Shown here piece after piece: positions 38,452 through 46,745 of a stretch of 56,217 nt of DNA. The notes under the pieces are model-generated. The model ran no database searches. It saw only the letters and a program-made list of their open reading frames with translations, and was not told where the DNA came from. Origin of the DNA: Paludibacteraceae bacterium (GTDB lineage: Bacteria > Bacteroidota > Bacteroidia > Bacteroidales > Paludibacteraceae); contig JAFVAX010000054.1 in assembly GCA_017480285.1 (NCBI GenBank), positions 1-56,217 on the forward strand, given 5' to 3'. Made by a program: the position numbers and the translations under genes. Within the stretch, counting starts at the first letter, position 1; every line of letters begins with the position of its first letter.

Positions 38452-40152
38452 TTATTGTTTTACATCAGTTACCAAACGGACTGAAGTACCCATCCCACGA
38501 GTCATTGAATCATCTGGACCTATTCTATTTAAATATTCGACAGATAGCATATTTGCATACCCATTATAACTTGTAGATGTCCAATAAAAACCTCGTATCT
38601 CCCCTAAGTATAAACCATCTTCTGTCATTTTTGGAGACGAACCATTATATGTCGTTTTAAATCGATACCCTGAACAAGGAAGAAAGACTGCGCCTTGCCC
38701 TTCCATTTGCAACCATTCTTCACTTGAATATGAATTTGTTGTAACAACTTTTTCTTTATTATCACTTTTTACAAAATAAATACATCCATTGTTATAAAGA
38801 TTTGTTGGTTTGAAAGTAACATCCATACATTGCCAATTATCCGGCAAAAGAACCAAACCATATATCCATTGTTCATTTGTCCTTACACATGCAAAACCTA
38901 CTAAGGATTTAGCATTTTCTCGCTCATTTAGTAAATATCTCCACTCCTTGGATGACAAAGTTCTATATTGCCAATGATCTGTATTATTTATAATATTATC
39001 ACTATTATATATTCCCCAGTCTGCTTTTGCATATTTTTCAATTAAATCTTTGTGCTTATTACCACCTACATAATAGTTGTTATTATTATATTTTGTATCG
39101 GTAGGTTTATTGCAAACAGCCCCACTCTTTCCCCAGCCACTTGTACCCCAACCAAATAGGTCAATCCAACCATTATATATTGGCGAGATATTTTCGTTAT
39201 TTTCAGCTACGAAATCATATTGATGCTCTGCAAATCGCCAAGTATTGGTACTTGCACAATACTGCAAATTTCCCGGAGCAAATAGTTCTTTTTTTGTAGG
39301 AGAAACAGAGAAGCATTTTTCTTTATTCATATTACTTTTTTTTGTAACAGAAAACTCTGCATATTGCAAAAGAGTGTTACGACACCATATTTCAACACCC
39401 CATCTACCTACAATATTTGACATTGGTAATTTTTTATTAACTATTTGATTACCTTTATTGATATTGACTTTTTCATTATAAGTATTAAATATTTGTTTTG
39501 ATGGTGTTATCAAATTTATCACTATCTCCTCATTACCAACTTCTTTGTTTGATTTAATTTTAGAAATGATATTAACATTTTTCACATATCCTGAATCTGC
39601 AATTAAACCCGTTGTTCCATCAAAGTATTCAAATGTGAAAGACACATAATTAATATCAAAAGGAACAACGCATGGACCCTTATGATTCTCACTTACATAG
39701 TCACCTATGTAAGCAATCTTGGAGTCATTCCCTATATAAAAAACATCCTCAATAAAATAATTAACATTATGACCTTTTACATTTATTTTTACATAAAATG
39801 TTTTTAACTGCGGATTATCCTCCGTTCTACAGTTGTTTAATTTTATTTCTTTTACATCAAATAAAGAAATTGTTGTTTTCTCTGTCAAATTTGTCAACAT
39901 TCTAAGGTATTCATCAATATCATAATGTTTACCCTTGTACTCGGCTTTCTCATGAGCAAATTGGTCTGATACTCGAAAAGAAGAATCACAAAAATCTTTT
40001 ATCTTTTCACGATAATAAGGTTGCTCTGTTTGCACCCACTGGTTTACATTATAGAAAAAATCATTAACTACAAAACCTTTTGAAGGTACTAATTGAGCAA
40101 AACAACTACAGCACAATAATTGTGCAAATAGAAAAATAAAACGACAATTCAT
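38452..40152 (-). CDS. Exported protein with FISUMP-type (formylglycine-enzyme-like) C-terminal domain
   Basis: The 566-aa protein has a signal peptide (1-20, CCSCFAQ) and an N-terminal half of about 270 residues that I do not recognise. The C-terminal half (about 275-566) resembles the Bacteroidota major paralogous FISUMP domain, a relative of formylglycine-generating enzymes: FAPGNLQYCASTNTWRFAEHQYDFVAEN, DLFGWGTSGW, HWQYRTLSSKEWRYLL, GAVFLPCSGYR, FYWTSTSYNG, GTSVRLVTDV. In this group the fold is thought to be structural or binding rather than catalytic. It lies 21 bases after the preceding gene, in the same operon as the caspase-like protein. Confidence 0.78.
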   Translation of the reverse strand: MNCRFIFLFAQLLCCSCFAQLVPSKGFVVNDFFYNVNQWVQTEQPYYREKIKDFCDSSFRVSDQFAHEKAEYKGKHYDIDEYLRMLTNLTEKTTISLFDVKEIKLNNCRTEDNPQLKTFYVKINVKGHNVNYFIEDVFYIGNDSKIAYIGDYVSENHKGPCVVPFDINYVSFTFEYFDGTTGLIADSGYVKNVNIISKIKSNKEVGNEEIVINLITPSKQIFNTYNEKVNINKGNQIVNKKLPMSNIVGRWGVEIWCRNTLLQYAEFSVTKKSNMNKEKCFSVSPTKKELFAPGNLQYCASTNTWRFAEHQYDFVAENNENISPIYNGWIDLFGWGTSGWGKSGAVCNKPTDTKYNNNNYYVGGNKHKDLIEKYAKADWGIYNSDNIINNTDHWQYRTLSSKEWRYLLNERENAKSLVGFACVRTNEQWIYGLVLLPDNWQCMDVTFKPTNLYNNGCIYFVKSDNKEKVVTTNSYSSEEWLQMEGQGAVFLPCSGYRFKTTYNGSSPKMTEDGLYLGEIRGFYWTSTSYNGYANMLSVEYLNRIGPDDSMTRGMGTSVRLVTDVKQ

Positions 40153-40173
40153 TCTATATAGTAAATTTAAGAA

Positions 40174-40968
40174 TTAGTGAATCATGTGATACAACTCTAC
40201 TTTCTGTTCTTCTGTCATCTTTTGGATATCACTTATCAGCCAACCACAATTATATGAATCTCTAACAAAATAATCAACAGTAAAACAATAATCAGGTATC
40301 TGCATAAAAACAAATGATAAACTTTTAACGATATTTATACGGAGTAATCCTAAATATACCATTGTTGAAAAAACACTTAGTCTATTATATGTAAATGAAT
40401 TTTTAGTATAACTCACTACATATTTATATGTTTCTTTAGACAATTTGGGAAGTTCCATAAAATTCATTTCATGTTGGTTAGGCATTATATAAAGTTCTGG
40501 ACTTCTCCCATAAGCACCTAAATCAAGAATATCGCCTTTTACATCGGCAATTACCCACTTATACAAATCATCATGTCTTTGCTCGACACTTAAAAGCATT
40601 TCAATGCTATCATTTTTATTTTCATATCTAACATCACAGATTGCTTTGGCATACCATAACAAATCAGAGTAATTCAGGCTTACATCATTTTTCAAAATTG
40701 CGAGAATCATACTATCACAATTATTTCGAAAAACAGAATCAGACATATATCGTACTCCATCACATAAAAGTTGTAGTTGCAAAGTATCGTTGTTAATATC
40801 TAATACATCCTCTCGCCTTTCTTGTCTGTTAAATCTTGCAATAAATTCATCTATAAGCTTAACTTGAGCCTTATACTGTCTCATATCAAAGATATTTATT
40901 AAAGATTGTGCACGACACATAGAAAAGAAAGACATGAAAAGAATTGACAAATAAAAACATCTAAACAT
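40174..40968 (-). CDS. Hypothetical exported protein
   Basis: This 264-aa protein has a signal peptide (MFRCFYLSILFMSFFSMCRAQ) and is otherwise mostly helical by eye, rich in Asp, Lys and Tyr. I see no recognisable domain. Spacing of nine bases from the gene before it shows it is in the caspase operon. Its DNA is clearly A+T-rich. Confidence 0.65.
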   Translation of the reverse strand: MFRCFYLSILFMSFFSMCRAQSLINIFDMRQYKAQVKLIDEFIARFNRQERREDVLDINNDTLQLQLLCDGVRYMSDSVFRNNCDSMILAILKNDVSLNYSDLLWYAKAICDVRYENKNDSIEMLLSVEQRHDDLYKWVIADVKGDILDLGAYGRSPELYIMPNQHEMNFMELPKLSKETYKYVVSYTKNSFTYNRLSVFSTMVYLGLLRINIVKSLSFVFMQIPDYCFTVDYFVRDSYNCGWLISDIQKMTEEQKVELYHMIH

Positions 40969-40977
40969 AGTAGAGTA

Positions 40978-41649
40978 TTACAAATTGTTCAAAATATCTA
41001 TTATTTCATCTTGATTATTCGACTTTATTCGCTGTGTATCAAGTGCAGTAATATCACCAAGCAAAATAATATAATCCGGTTCAGGCTCTCCGGCAATATG
41101 TTCTACCCTTATTCTACATTCAATTTTCTTTTCTGTAATGTCTTTATATTTAGGAACACCATCCCTATAGCCAATAAACGCCTGCTTAAAAAAGCATGTA
41201 CAAACATATTCGTTATTGCGTATCTTATATAAATTGCTTACTTTAATATTAGACACTTCTGTTGATTGTATTTCTACTTTATCATATTTTAAGCGAGCTA
41301 ATCTATATAAATAATTTCGTAGTAACAAAGTTGTAGTGTCTTTATGATTCACAGAGGTAACTTGCATTGTAACACCATCCTTTTCTATTTTATGGGTGAT
41401 ATTATTTTTATCAGTTACATAAATGTTATAATTATTACCATTATTTACAAACAACTTTAAAGCTTGAAAACGGTAATAATCTCTATATTCCAAAGACTCT
41501 GCCTTACTTGCAATATTTTTAATAAAATCATTTAAGATTGCAACTTTGGTAGCGGCTTGGCGCTGAATATCTGCTTCAATATTATTTTCAGCAGATTTAG
41601 CATAGCTACAAAAACCAACAAATAAAATTAATAAAATAAGCTTTTTCAT
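40978..41649 (-). CDS. Hypothetical exported protein
   Basis: This 223-aa protein starts at 41649 (MKKLILLILFVGFCSYAKSAE, a clean signal peptide) rather than at the in-frame ATG 12 bases upstream. The mature part has a helical start (NNIEADIQRQAATKVAILNDFIKNIASKAE) and then beta strands ending in IILLGDITALD. No known domain is recognised. It lies between the caspase-like gene and the 40968 gene with short gaps. Confidence 0.65.
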   Translation of the reverse strand: MKKLILLILFVGFCSYAKSAENNIEADIQRQAATKVAILNDFIKNIASKAESLEYRDYYRFQALKLFVNNGNNYNIYVTDKNNITHKIEKDGVTMQVTSVNHKDTTTLLLRNYLYRLARLKYDKVEIQSTEVSNIKVSNLYKIRNNEYVCTCFFKQAFIGYRDGVPKYKDITEKKIECRIRVEHIAGEPEPDYIILLGDITALDTQRIKSNNQDEIIDILNNL

Positions 41650-41668
41650 AATAGTCAACACAATTTAG

Positions 41669-42871
41669 TTATTTTTTTAAGTATTCTTTTACTTTTATTT
41701 CAGTTATTTTTTTATTTTCGTCAATCGAAACTGAATGTATTACAATTTTATAGTATTTTTTACTTCCTGTTGCAATATCTAAATAATCAGATAAATTTTG
41801 TTTATTAACAACAATATCAGTATCAGCACCAAGAATTCTAACTACAGCATTTTTTGCAAAAATCGTTTTAAGTTTCTCACTTTTTTCGATTCTATCTTCT
41901 AACGAGTTATTTGTATTTATAATGTAATCAAATATTTCCGTCATCTTTTGATTTACATAACCATTTTTATTAACTTCTATTATATCATCTTCTACTACAG
42001 GTGGTGTTGGTATTCTTTTCTGCTCACAACCAAGTATTTCTGTTTTTTGCACAATAATATCATATTGTGGTGTTTGCATTGTAATTCCATTTGCACGTTG
42101 CTGATTGGTACTATTACTAACATCGGATTTTATTCTACTTAATAAAATATGCCAACTTGGATCTAAACTATCATTTGTATATTCAGTAAAGTTCTTTATC
42201 AACATATATGTAAAAATATCCATTGAAGCATTAATTTGAGGGATATAGTAGCCCCAAGAAGGCTGTCCAATTGAACTTGATGACATAGTTATATCACCTC
42301 GATAGCCTAAAAACAATTTTTGAATCGCATTAATTTCATTTTTTGAAAATTCCGCACTGCCTTTTTCAACTCCAAACGATATCCCATTTTTAGGTGATAA
42401 ACCTTGCGTAAAACTATTACAACACATGGCAATAGTCAATGTCAAACGAGCATTTTTCTTTTGAAGTTCATTTGCTACCCACATAAGAGGAATACACATT
42501 TCTTCATAATTTTGAGCAAAAATAAGTTGCGGATATTTAACATTATCAGCAATTGAACGCCCACCATGTCCTATATAATAAAAAACAACTATATCCTCTT
42601 TCTCACATTTCAAATTTGTAATAATTTCTTTACATTGTTCCGGTTTTGTATCTTCACCATCAAATTTATATATTTTACTTTTATAACATTTTTCTGCTAA
42701 TGCCGCATTAACTTTATCTATCCATTTGGAATAAAGGTACTTTTGAGCGACTTTGTCCATTTCTCCAACTTTTGGATCTGTCGTATCTGTAAAAGTAATC
42801 CAATGAATAGTATTACAATTAGCAAATAGAGAATATAAGCTTATTGCTAATAAAAATAGAATCTTTTTCAT
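41669..42871 (-). CDS. Caspase-like (C14) cysteine protease, exported
   Basis: This 400-aa protein has a signal peptide (1-20) and a caspase-fold domain at about 21-270. The catalytic dyad is visible: His102 in IVVFYYIGHGGRS and Cys150 or Cys151 in LTLTIAMCCNSFTQ. The second Cys beside the nucleophile position is unusual, because the neighbouring homologue has DACFTG. A C-terminal domain of about 100 residues (EDDIIEVNKNGYVNQKMTEIFDYI...VNKQNLSDYLDIATG) looks like a SnoaL/NTF2-type or other alpha+beta fold, not identified. It would act in the periplasm or at the surface. The substrate is unknown. It is the second gene after the 43457-43734 leader. Confidence 0.82.
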   Translation of the reverse strand: MKKILFLLAISLYSLFANCNTIHWITFTDTTDPKVGEMDKVAQKYLYSKWIDKVNAALAEKCYKSKIYKFDGEDTKPEQCKEIITNLKCEKEDIVVFYYIGHGGRSIADNVKYPQLIFAQNYEEMCIPLMWVANELQKKNARLTLTIAMCCNSFTQGLSPKNGISFGVEKGSAEFSKNEINAIQKLFLGYRGDITMSSSSIGQPSWGYYIPQINASMDIFTYMLIKNFTEYTNDSLDPSWHILLSRIKSDVSNSTNQQRANGITMQTPQYDIIVQKTEILGCEQKRIPTPPVVEDDIIEVNKNGYVNQKMTEIFDYIINTNNSLEDRIEKSEKLKTIFAKNAVVRILGADTDIVVNKQNLSDYLDIATGSKKYYKIVIHSVSIDENKKITEIKVKEYLKK

Positions 42872-42880
42872 AGTGCTTAA

Positions 42881-43417
42881 TTATTTTTGTTGTTTAAGTA
42901 AAAATGGTAAAAAATCATCATTTGGGAATAACAATACCGTTTCTTTCAATAGTATGTCATTATAAATTGTAAAGGTAAGTTTCGAGTTGATTAAAATAAC
43001 CTTAAGTTGATTTAACCCAAAATCCACTTCTATTATACAAGCTTCTTTACCTTTAGAAAACAAAAAGCTAACCTTGGGTAAAAATCTACCATAAACTATA
43101 GCATCTGTTTCGTGAATCTCTGATAATAAGAGTGATAATTTTAATGCTCCCATATCTTCCCTATTGAGATTATTCTTACTTGCGATCTCTCGAATAGTAT
43201 CCATTGAAGAAACATAAAGATTTGCTTGTACTCTATTAGCATTCATCATTATGTTTAAGATACTATCAGATATGTCATTGTTGGCACTTATTTCTTTAGT
43301 AATAATGCTATCATTTGCAAAAGAGAAACCATTCCTTTTTGCATTACAAGAAAAAAGTGTTGATGTGATTATAAGCATTATAATAATACACACCATTTGA
43401 ATAAAAAAATGCTTCAT
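42881..43417 (-). CDS. Hypothetical lipoprotein, first gene after the proximal leader RNA
   Basis: The 178-aa lipoprotein (TLFSC lipobox) has no recognised domain. It begins with MKHFFIQMVCIIIMLIITS, which fixes the start at 43417; in-frame ATG codons up to 43477 lie in the leader's terminator-like hairpin. The first gene of the operon therefore starts 40 bases past that hairpin. It precedes the caspase-like gene by nine bases. Confidence 0.72.
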   Translation of the reverse strand: MKHFFIQMVCIIIMLIITSTLFSCNAKRNGFSFANDSIITKEISANNDISDSILNIMMNANRVQANLYVSSMDTIREIASKNNLNREDMGALKLSLLLSEIHETDAIVYGRFLPKVSFLFSKGKEACIIEVDFGLNQLKVILINSKLTFTIYNDILLKETVLLFPNDDFLPFLLKQQK

Positions 43418-43456
43418 AGGATATAAAATTAAGTTGATAAAAGTTACATACATACA

Positions 43457-43490
43457 CAAACAAAGCGTGAAGTTCACTTGTTCTTCACGC
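43457..43490 (-). terminator. Terminator-like hairpin at the 3' end of leader A
   Basis: On the - strand, GCGTGAAG and CTTCACGC pair perfectly around a 10-base loop and are followed by TTTGTTTG. The upstream arm shares its first base with the 3' strand of leader helix P1. It lies 40 bases before the lipoprotein start at 43417. The T tract is weak, so it may work as an attenuator. Confidence 0.7.
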
Positions 43491-43734
43491 TCCCATAGGC
43501 CTTCGCAATGCCCGTATCAAGTAGAATAACAAACGAAGTCCACGCCCGATATATAACCCTACCCGCCCATTTTAACGGGCGAGGACAAGATATACATCCC
43601 CGAGGACATTCATCGCTTACTGCTTGGACTTGATACAAAATTTTGCGAAGTTTGTGGGAGTCGCAAACAGCGTCAATAAACGCCTTCTTATAAATATGTC
43701 AGTTTTCTGCTATTTCTTAACAAATAACACGAAA
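43457..43734 (-). ncRNA. Structured leader RNA A (unnamed), copy before the lipoprotein/caspase operon
   Basis: On the - strand, after the promoter, a small GCGT/ACGC hairpin (43670-43683) is followed by three long-range helices: P1 CTCCCA/TGGGAG (43655-43660 with 43490-43495), P2 CTTCGCAA/TTGCGAAG (43643-43650 with 43501-43508) and P3 GTATCAAG/CTTGATAC (43629-43636 with 43514-43521). All three are perfect. Internal-loop motifs GGCA and GCCT lie between P3-P2 and P2-P1 on the 3' side. Inside P3 are a GCAG...GATG segment, a nested two-helix arm (43591-43598 with 43548-43555, one GU; 43577-43581 with 43564-43568) and the motif GCGTGGACT (43537-43545). A terminator-like hairpin follows. The same order occurs at 46711-46996 with different helix sequences. 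I do not recognise the family; it could be a riboswitch-like attenuator or a free small RNA. Confidence 0.72.
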
Positions 43735-43740
43735 ACTTTG

Positions 43741-43772
43741 CAAAGATATGTATTTTTTTTCAAATTTGCAAA
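43741..43772 (-). promoter_or_regulatory. Promoter of leader A and the lipoprotein/caspase operon
   Basis: On the - strand, TTTG (43769-43772) and TATCTTTG (43741-43748) are separated by exactly 20 bases. Transcription should begin near 43734, just before the first hairpin of the leader. Confidence 0.85.
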
Positions 43773-43858
43773 TAAAATATAAAAAAGAGTGAGATTTCAC
43801 CCCACCCCCACTTAACCATAATTGGTTTTTCGTCCGATTTTGGTTAAACACAAAACTC

Positions 43859-45193
43859 TTATTTCAGTTTCATACTTTTCCAAGAACTTGAAGCGGATAT
43901 TGATGTCGCAACAACTGGTGTCTGCGGTTTTTCGTTAATCAAAAACGCTTCTTTCTTCACATTTTTATTGATGTAGTTCGCCAACTCTTCGTATGAGACA
44001 TCACCACTTGTCTCTTGCAATTTCTTAAGTAGGAAATAAGTAAATAGTCCGTGCCCCTTCTCAGGATATGTCATAGCCGTCTCGTCAGCACTGGAGGCTG
44101 AGAACACAACGGAATTGCCATCTAATATCTCTTTTTTAGCCTCTCGTGCCACACCTCGTGCTGCAACCAACATACTGCCTTCTTTGTTGGCTCCGGTAAA
44201 GCAAGCATCCATGAAATAAGTAACGTTGGTTGCTTTGGTGGCAGCCAAGGTCGTGTACAACTTGTTGAGACTATAGCAAGTAGCGGTGTTTGTGCCCTTG
44301 CCGTCCACAGGGATAATGAAAGCATCGCCTGTCTTCTCGTCTGGAATACCGTGGCCGCAGTAGTAAACGATGGCTTTGCTACCATCGAAGTTATCAAGCG
44401 CATATTTGAGCCAGTCCACACCGCCGGAGATGACACCATACGATGCGTTTGTGCAGTAACGTACTTGTTTCTCCGGGATGCCCAATGTCTTGATGCAGTA
44501 CTCTTTGAACACCTCACCGTCATGGGAAGCAAAGTTCACCGGATCCACAAACTGATAGTCCTCGTTGGCAATGATGAGGGCGTAGGTATTCTCTGCGGAT
44601 CTTTTAGATTGTGGGATATTAGAATCCACATCAGACTGGATAGTTTCTTGTTTTTTAGATGAACTCTTCCCATTATCACTTGTATTTGACGCTAATTGTT
44701 GCTCTTTTGCTTTGTGAGCGTTTTCGCCAACCGGATTCCCGTTCGCATCATAGAATATATCGCCTTTTAAAGATAAATTCCCTGCCCATCTCAATGGCAT
44801 ATATTTATTATTCAGCAATTTATTATAGTCATTGTAAGAAACAAGAGATATTGTTTTTTTCTTGTCATTAACACTTGCATAATATGTATTATCTTTTGTA
44901 GCATTTATGGTTAATGAATAAGCAGAACCGGCACGCCTTAATTCTTCTGGACTCTCATTGCCGATATATCCTTCTATAGTATGCTGACCGGGTTCTACGC
45001 TAACCACATAATATATGGTTGCCGGTAAAGAACCAAACAATTGTCCGTCAAAATACAACATGTGAGTAGCATTTATATTCTTCCAACCACTGGAAGAAAA
45101 AGGACGGAATAGAATGATTTTTGCCATTCCATCTTCAGCAATAACTTGCCCTATGCTCATAAAAGCAATAAGGATAATGAATAATTTTTTCAT
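43859..45193 (-). CDS. Caspase-family (C14) protease with N-terminal PEGA/DUF2846-like domain
   Basis: This exported 444-aa protein has a signal peptide (1-19, VIAE). Residues 22-125 resemble a DUF2846/PEGA-type beta domain (AKIILFRPFSSSG, HMLYFDGQLFGSLPATIYYVVSVEPGQHTIEG). A charged linker (160-200) leads to a full caspase domain (202-440), with catalytic His281 in IVYYCGHGIPDE and Cys331 in VTYFMDACFTGANKEGS. Conserved strands ALIIANEDY and SVVFSASSADETAM support the call. The base composition changes at the linker, as if the two halves had different histories. It ends the operon that begins with the LPP20-like gene at 46662. Confidence 0.88.
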   Translation of the reverse strand: MKKLFIILIAFMSIGQVIAEDGMAKIILFRPFSSSGWKNINATHMLYFDGQLFGSLPATIYYVVSVEPGQHTIEGYIGNESPEELRRAGSAYSLTINATKDNTYYASVNDKKKTISLVSYNDYNKLLNNKYMPLRWAGNLSLKGDIFYDANGNPVGENAHKAKEQQLASNTSDNGKSSSKKQETIQSDVDSNIPQSKRSAENTYALIIANEDYQFVDPVNFASHDGEVFKEYCIKTLGIPEKQVRYCTNASYGVISGGVDWLKYALDNFDGSKAIVYYCGHGIPDEKTGDAFIIPVDGKGTNTATCYSLNKLYTTLAATKATNVTYFMDACFTGANKEGSMLVAARGVAREAKKEILDGNSVVFSASSADETAMTYPEKGHGLFTYFLLKKLQETSGDVSYEELANYINKNVKKEAFLINEKPQTPVVATSISASSSWKSMKLK

Positions 45194-45199
45194 GTCATT

Positions 45200-46042
45200 T
45201 TATTTTTTGATTGTTAATACTATTTCTTCAACTTGTGCAGTTGTGTCATAGGCACGCAAGCCGTGAAGCCATTTTTGAAATTTGGAGTTTTCCACTTCGG
45301 GAACGAACTCGCCTTTGTTGCTAAGTGAGATGTGGAACTTCTTTTGCGAAAAGACCACAATGAGCGTGTTATACTCCATACTCTTCGATGTTGTCAGGAT
45401 TGTCTCCTCCTGATATGGGTATGCTGGGTCTTGTGTACATAGGAAAAGATAGTCTTTGTTGCTTTTCACTTCACGCGCATTCCCATCGCCGTTGTCGTAT
45501 GGAATCATCACATTAACGATTTCGTTGTCGTTGTCCCGAATAAAGACCGCCACATATCCGCTTGCTGCTGATTTGAACGAGAGAGAAAAACGGTCGTTGT
45601 TTTTGAACAGCGTACTTTCTATACCTTTGTTCAGCGATTTTATTTGCAGTTCTACCTTTTCGCGTTTCTGTTCGCGCACTTTGCCACATACCTCAGCATG
45701 AATAACCATCATATCGTTGCGATATTTCACTTCTACCTCCGGCTCTTTGGTGTCGCTGAGCCAAATACCACGCACTTCATTCTCGCTATAAGAATTAAAG
45801 CTACTGCTTATTTTGCCATCTTTATTATGCATGGCAGAAGTGTTTGACTGCGATACTATTGTACCAAACTCATCGGCAATAGCTTTCAGACGTGCTTGCG
45901 CGATAGCAGTCTGTTTGGCTTCTGCTAATGTTTGCGTTTCAGGAACAGAATAATCCACTTCACCACAGGCGTTAACTACGCGTTGAGCATATATCCACAC
46001 ACAACCTAATAAAGAAAATGCGATACAATAAAAGCGTTTCAT
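45200..46042 (-). CDS. Exported DUF4384-domain protein
   Basis: The 280-aa protein has a signal peptide (ending IYAQ), a first part resembling LPP20-type helical/beta sequence (VPETQTLAEAKQTAIAQARLKAIADEFGTIVS) and a DUF4384-like second part (LFKNNDRFSLSFKSAASGYVAVFIRDNDNEIVNVMIPYDN). In many Bacteroidota, DUF4384 occurs with caspase domains, sometimes in one protein, which agrees with its position just before the caspase gene (six-base gap). It overlaps the gene before it by four bases. The function is unknown; it is probably a partner or binding module of the protease. Confidence 0.75.
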   Translation of the reverse strand: MKRFYCIAFSLLGCVWIYAQRVVNACGEVDYSVPETQTLAEAKQTAIAQARLKAIADEFGTIVSQSNTSAMHNKDGKISSSFNSYSENEVRGIWLSDTKEPEVEVKYRNDMMVIHAEVCGKVREQKREKVELQIKSLNKGIESTLFKNNDRFSLSFKSAASGYVAVFIRDNDNEIVNVMIPYDNGDGNAREVKSNKDYLFLCTQDPAYPYQEETILTTSKSMEYNTLIVVFSQKKFHISLSNKGEFVPEVENSKFQKWLHGLRAYDTTAQVEEIVLTIKK

Positions 46043-46662
46043 TTCTCATCAAAAAATTTCTCCATTCTGGAATTTATTTCGACACCTTGTTTTATCAGTT
46101 CCTCTCGTAGGGCTTTCTTTGCCCTTTCTTTTGCCGTTTTCACATTATATGCAATAATAACTCGCACATTTATATTTTTATTGGGTAAGGTTTGATAACA
46201 TTCCACAACAGGAATTGTTCTGCCAATTGTGTTCATAATCCATTGAGATCCTCCCATAGTAGTTTCCATTGCTGTTGCAGCCTCGCCCGGTTCCAACTGT
46301 TTATTTCCTCCTGCACTTTCAATTTCAGCAGCTACAGTTGTTTGAAGCAGTCTCGCTATTTCTTGAATGGCTAAAGTAGTCGCTTGCATTTTAGCCCCAT
46401 CAAAATTTTCACCGACAGACGTAGCTGTACCTATAATCCATTTTAGTTCACCATCATCTGTTGTTTCATCTTCCATTCGGTAAGATTTTTCAAGTTGCAT
46501 ATCTAATGGTTGCTTACCGGGAGCGACCTGCCATGCCGGTTCTTTTTTACCACTCTGCATTTGTTTTGCTACTTGTTTTGCCCTTTTTTCATACTTGTCG
46601 GCAGAAAAACAAGTTCCTATTGCAATAATTAAGGTTATTGCTACCATTAGGATTTTTTTCAT
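46039..46662 (-). CDS. LPP20-like exported protein, first gene of the caspase/DUF4384 operon
   Basis: This 207-aa protein has a signal peptide (1-20, CFSAD), no lipobox Cys in the right place, and a helical/beta core similar to LPP20-family envelope proteins (WIIGTATSVGENFDGAKMQATTLAIQEIARLLQTTVAAEIES, NINVRVIIAYNVKTAKERAKKALREELIKQG). It lies 48 bases after the terminator-like hairpin of leader B and overlaps the DUF4384 gene by four bases. The role is unknown; it is probably a periplasmic structural partner of the operon's caspase. Confidence 0.7.
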   Translation of the reverse strand: MKKILMVAITLIIAIGTCFSADKYEKRAKQVAKQMQSGKKEPAWQVAPGKQPLDMQLEKSYRMEDETTDDGELKWIIGTATSVGENFDGAKMQATTLAIQEIARLLQTTVAAEIESAGGNKQLEPGEAATAMETTMGGSQWIMNTIGRTIPVVECYQTLPNKNINVRVIIAYNVKTAKERAKKALREELIKQGVEINSRMEKFFDEK

Positions 46663-46710
46663 TGGTGTTTGAGTTTTAGTTATTATTAAATATCATCTTG
46701 TAAAGACACA

Positions 46711-46745
46711 ACAAAAAAGCGGGACTGCACTATTGCTGTTCCGCT
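46711..46745 (-). terminator. Terminator-like hairpin at the 3' end of leader B
   Basis: On the - strand, AGCGGAACAGC and GCAGTCCCGCT form an imperfect stem followed by TTTTTTGTTGT. The upstream arm overlaps the 3' strand of leader helix P1 by three bases (46743-46745), so P1 and the terminator partly exclude each other. It lies 48 bases before the first gene. Confidence 0.75.

Noticed and set aside
43490..43740. 6S RNA, tmRNA or RNase P RNA as identity of leader A
   Set aside because: There is no tag-peptide frame or tRNA-like end, no RNase P core motif, and no single rod with a central bubble; two copies at operon starts also argue against these single-copy RNAs.
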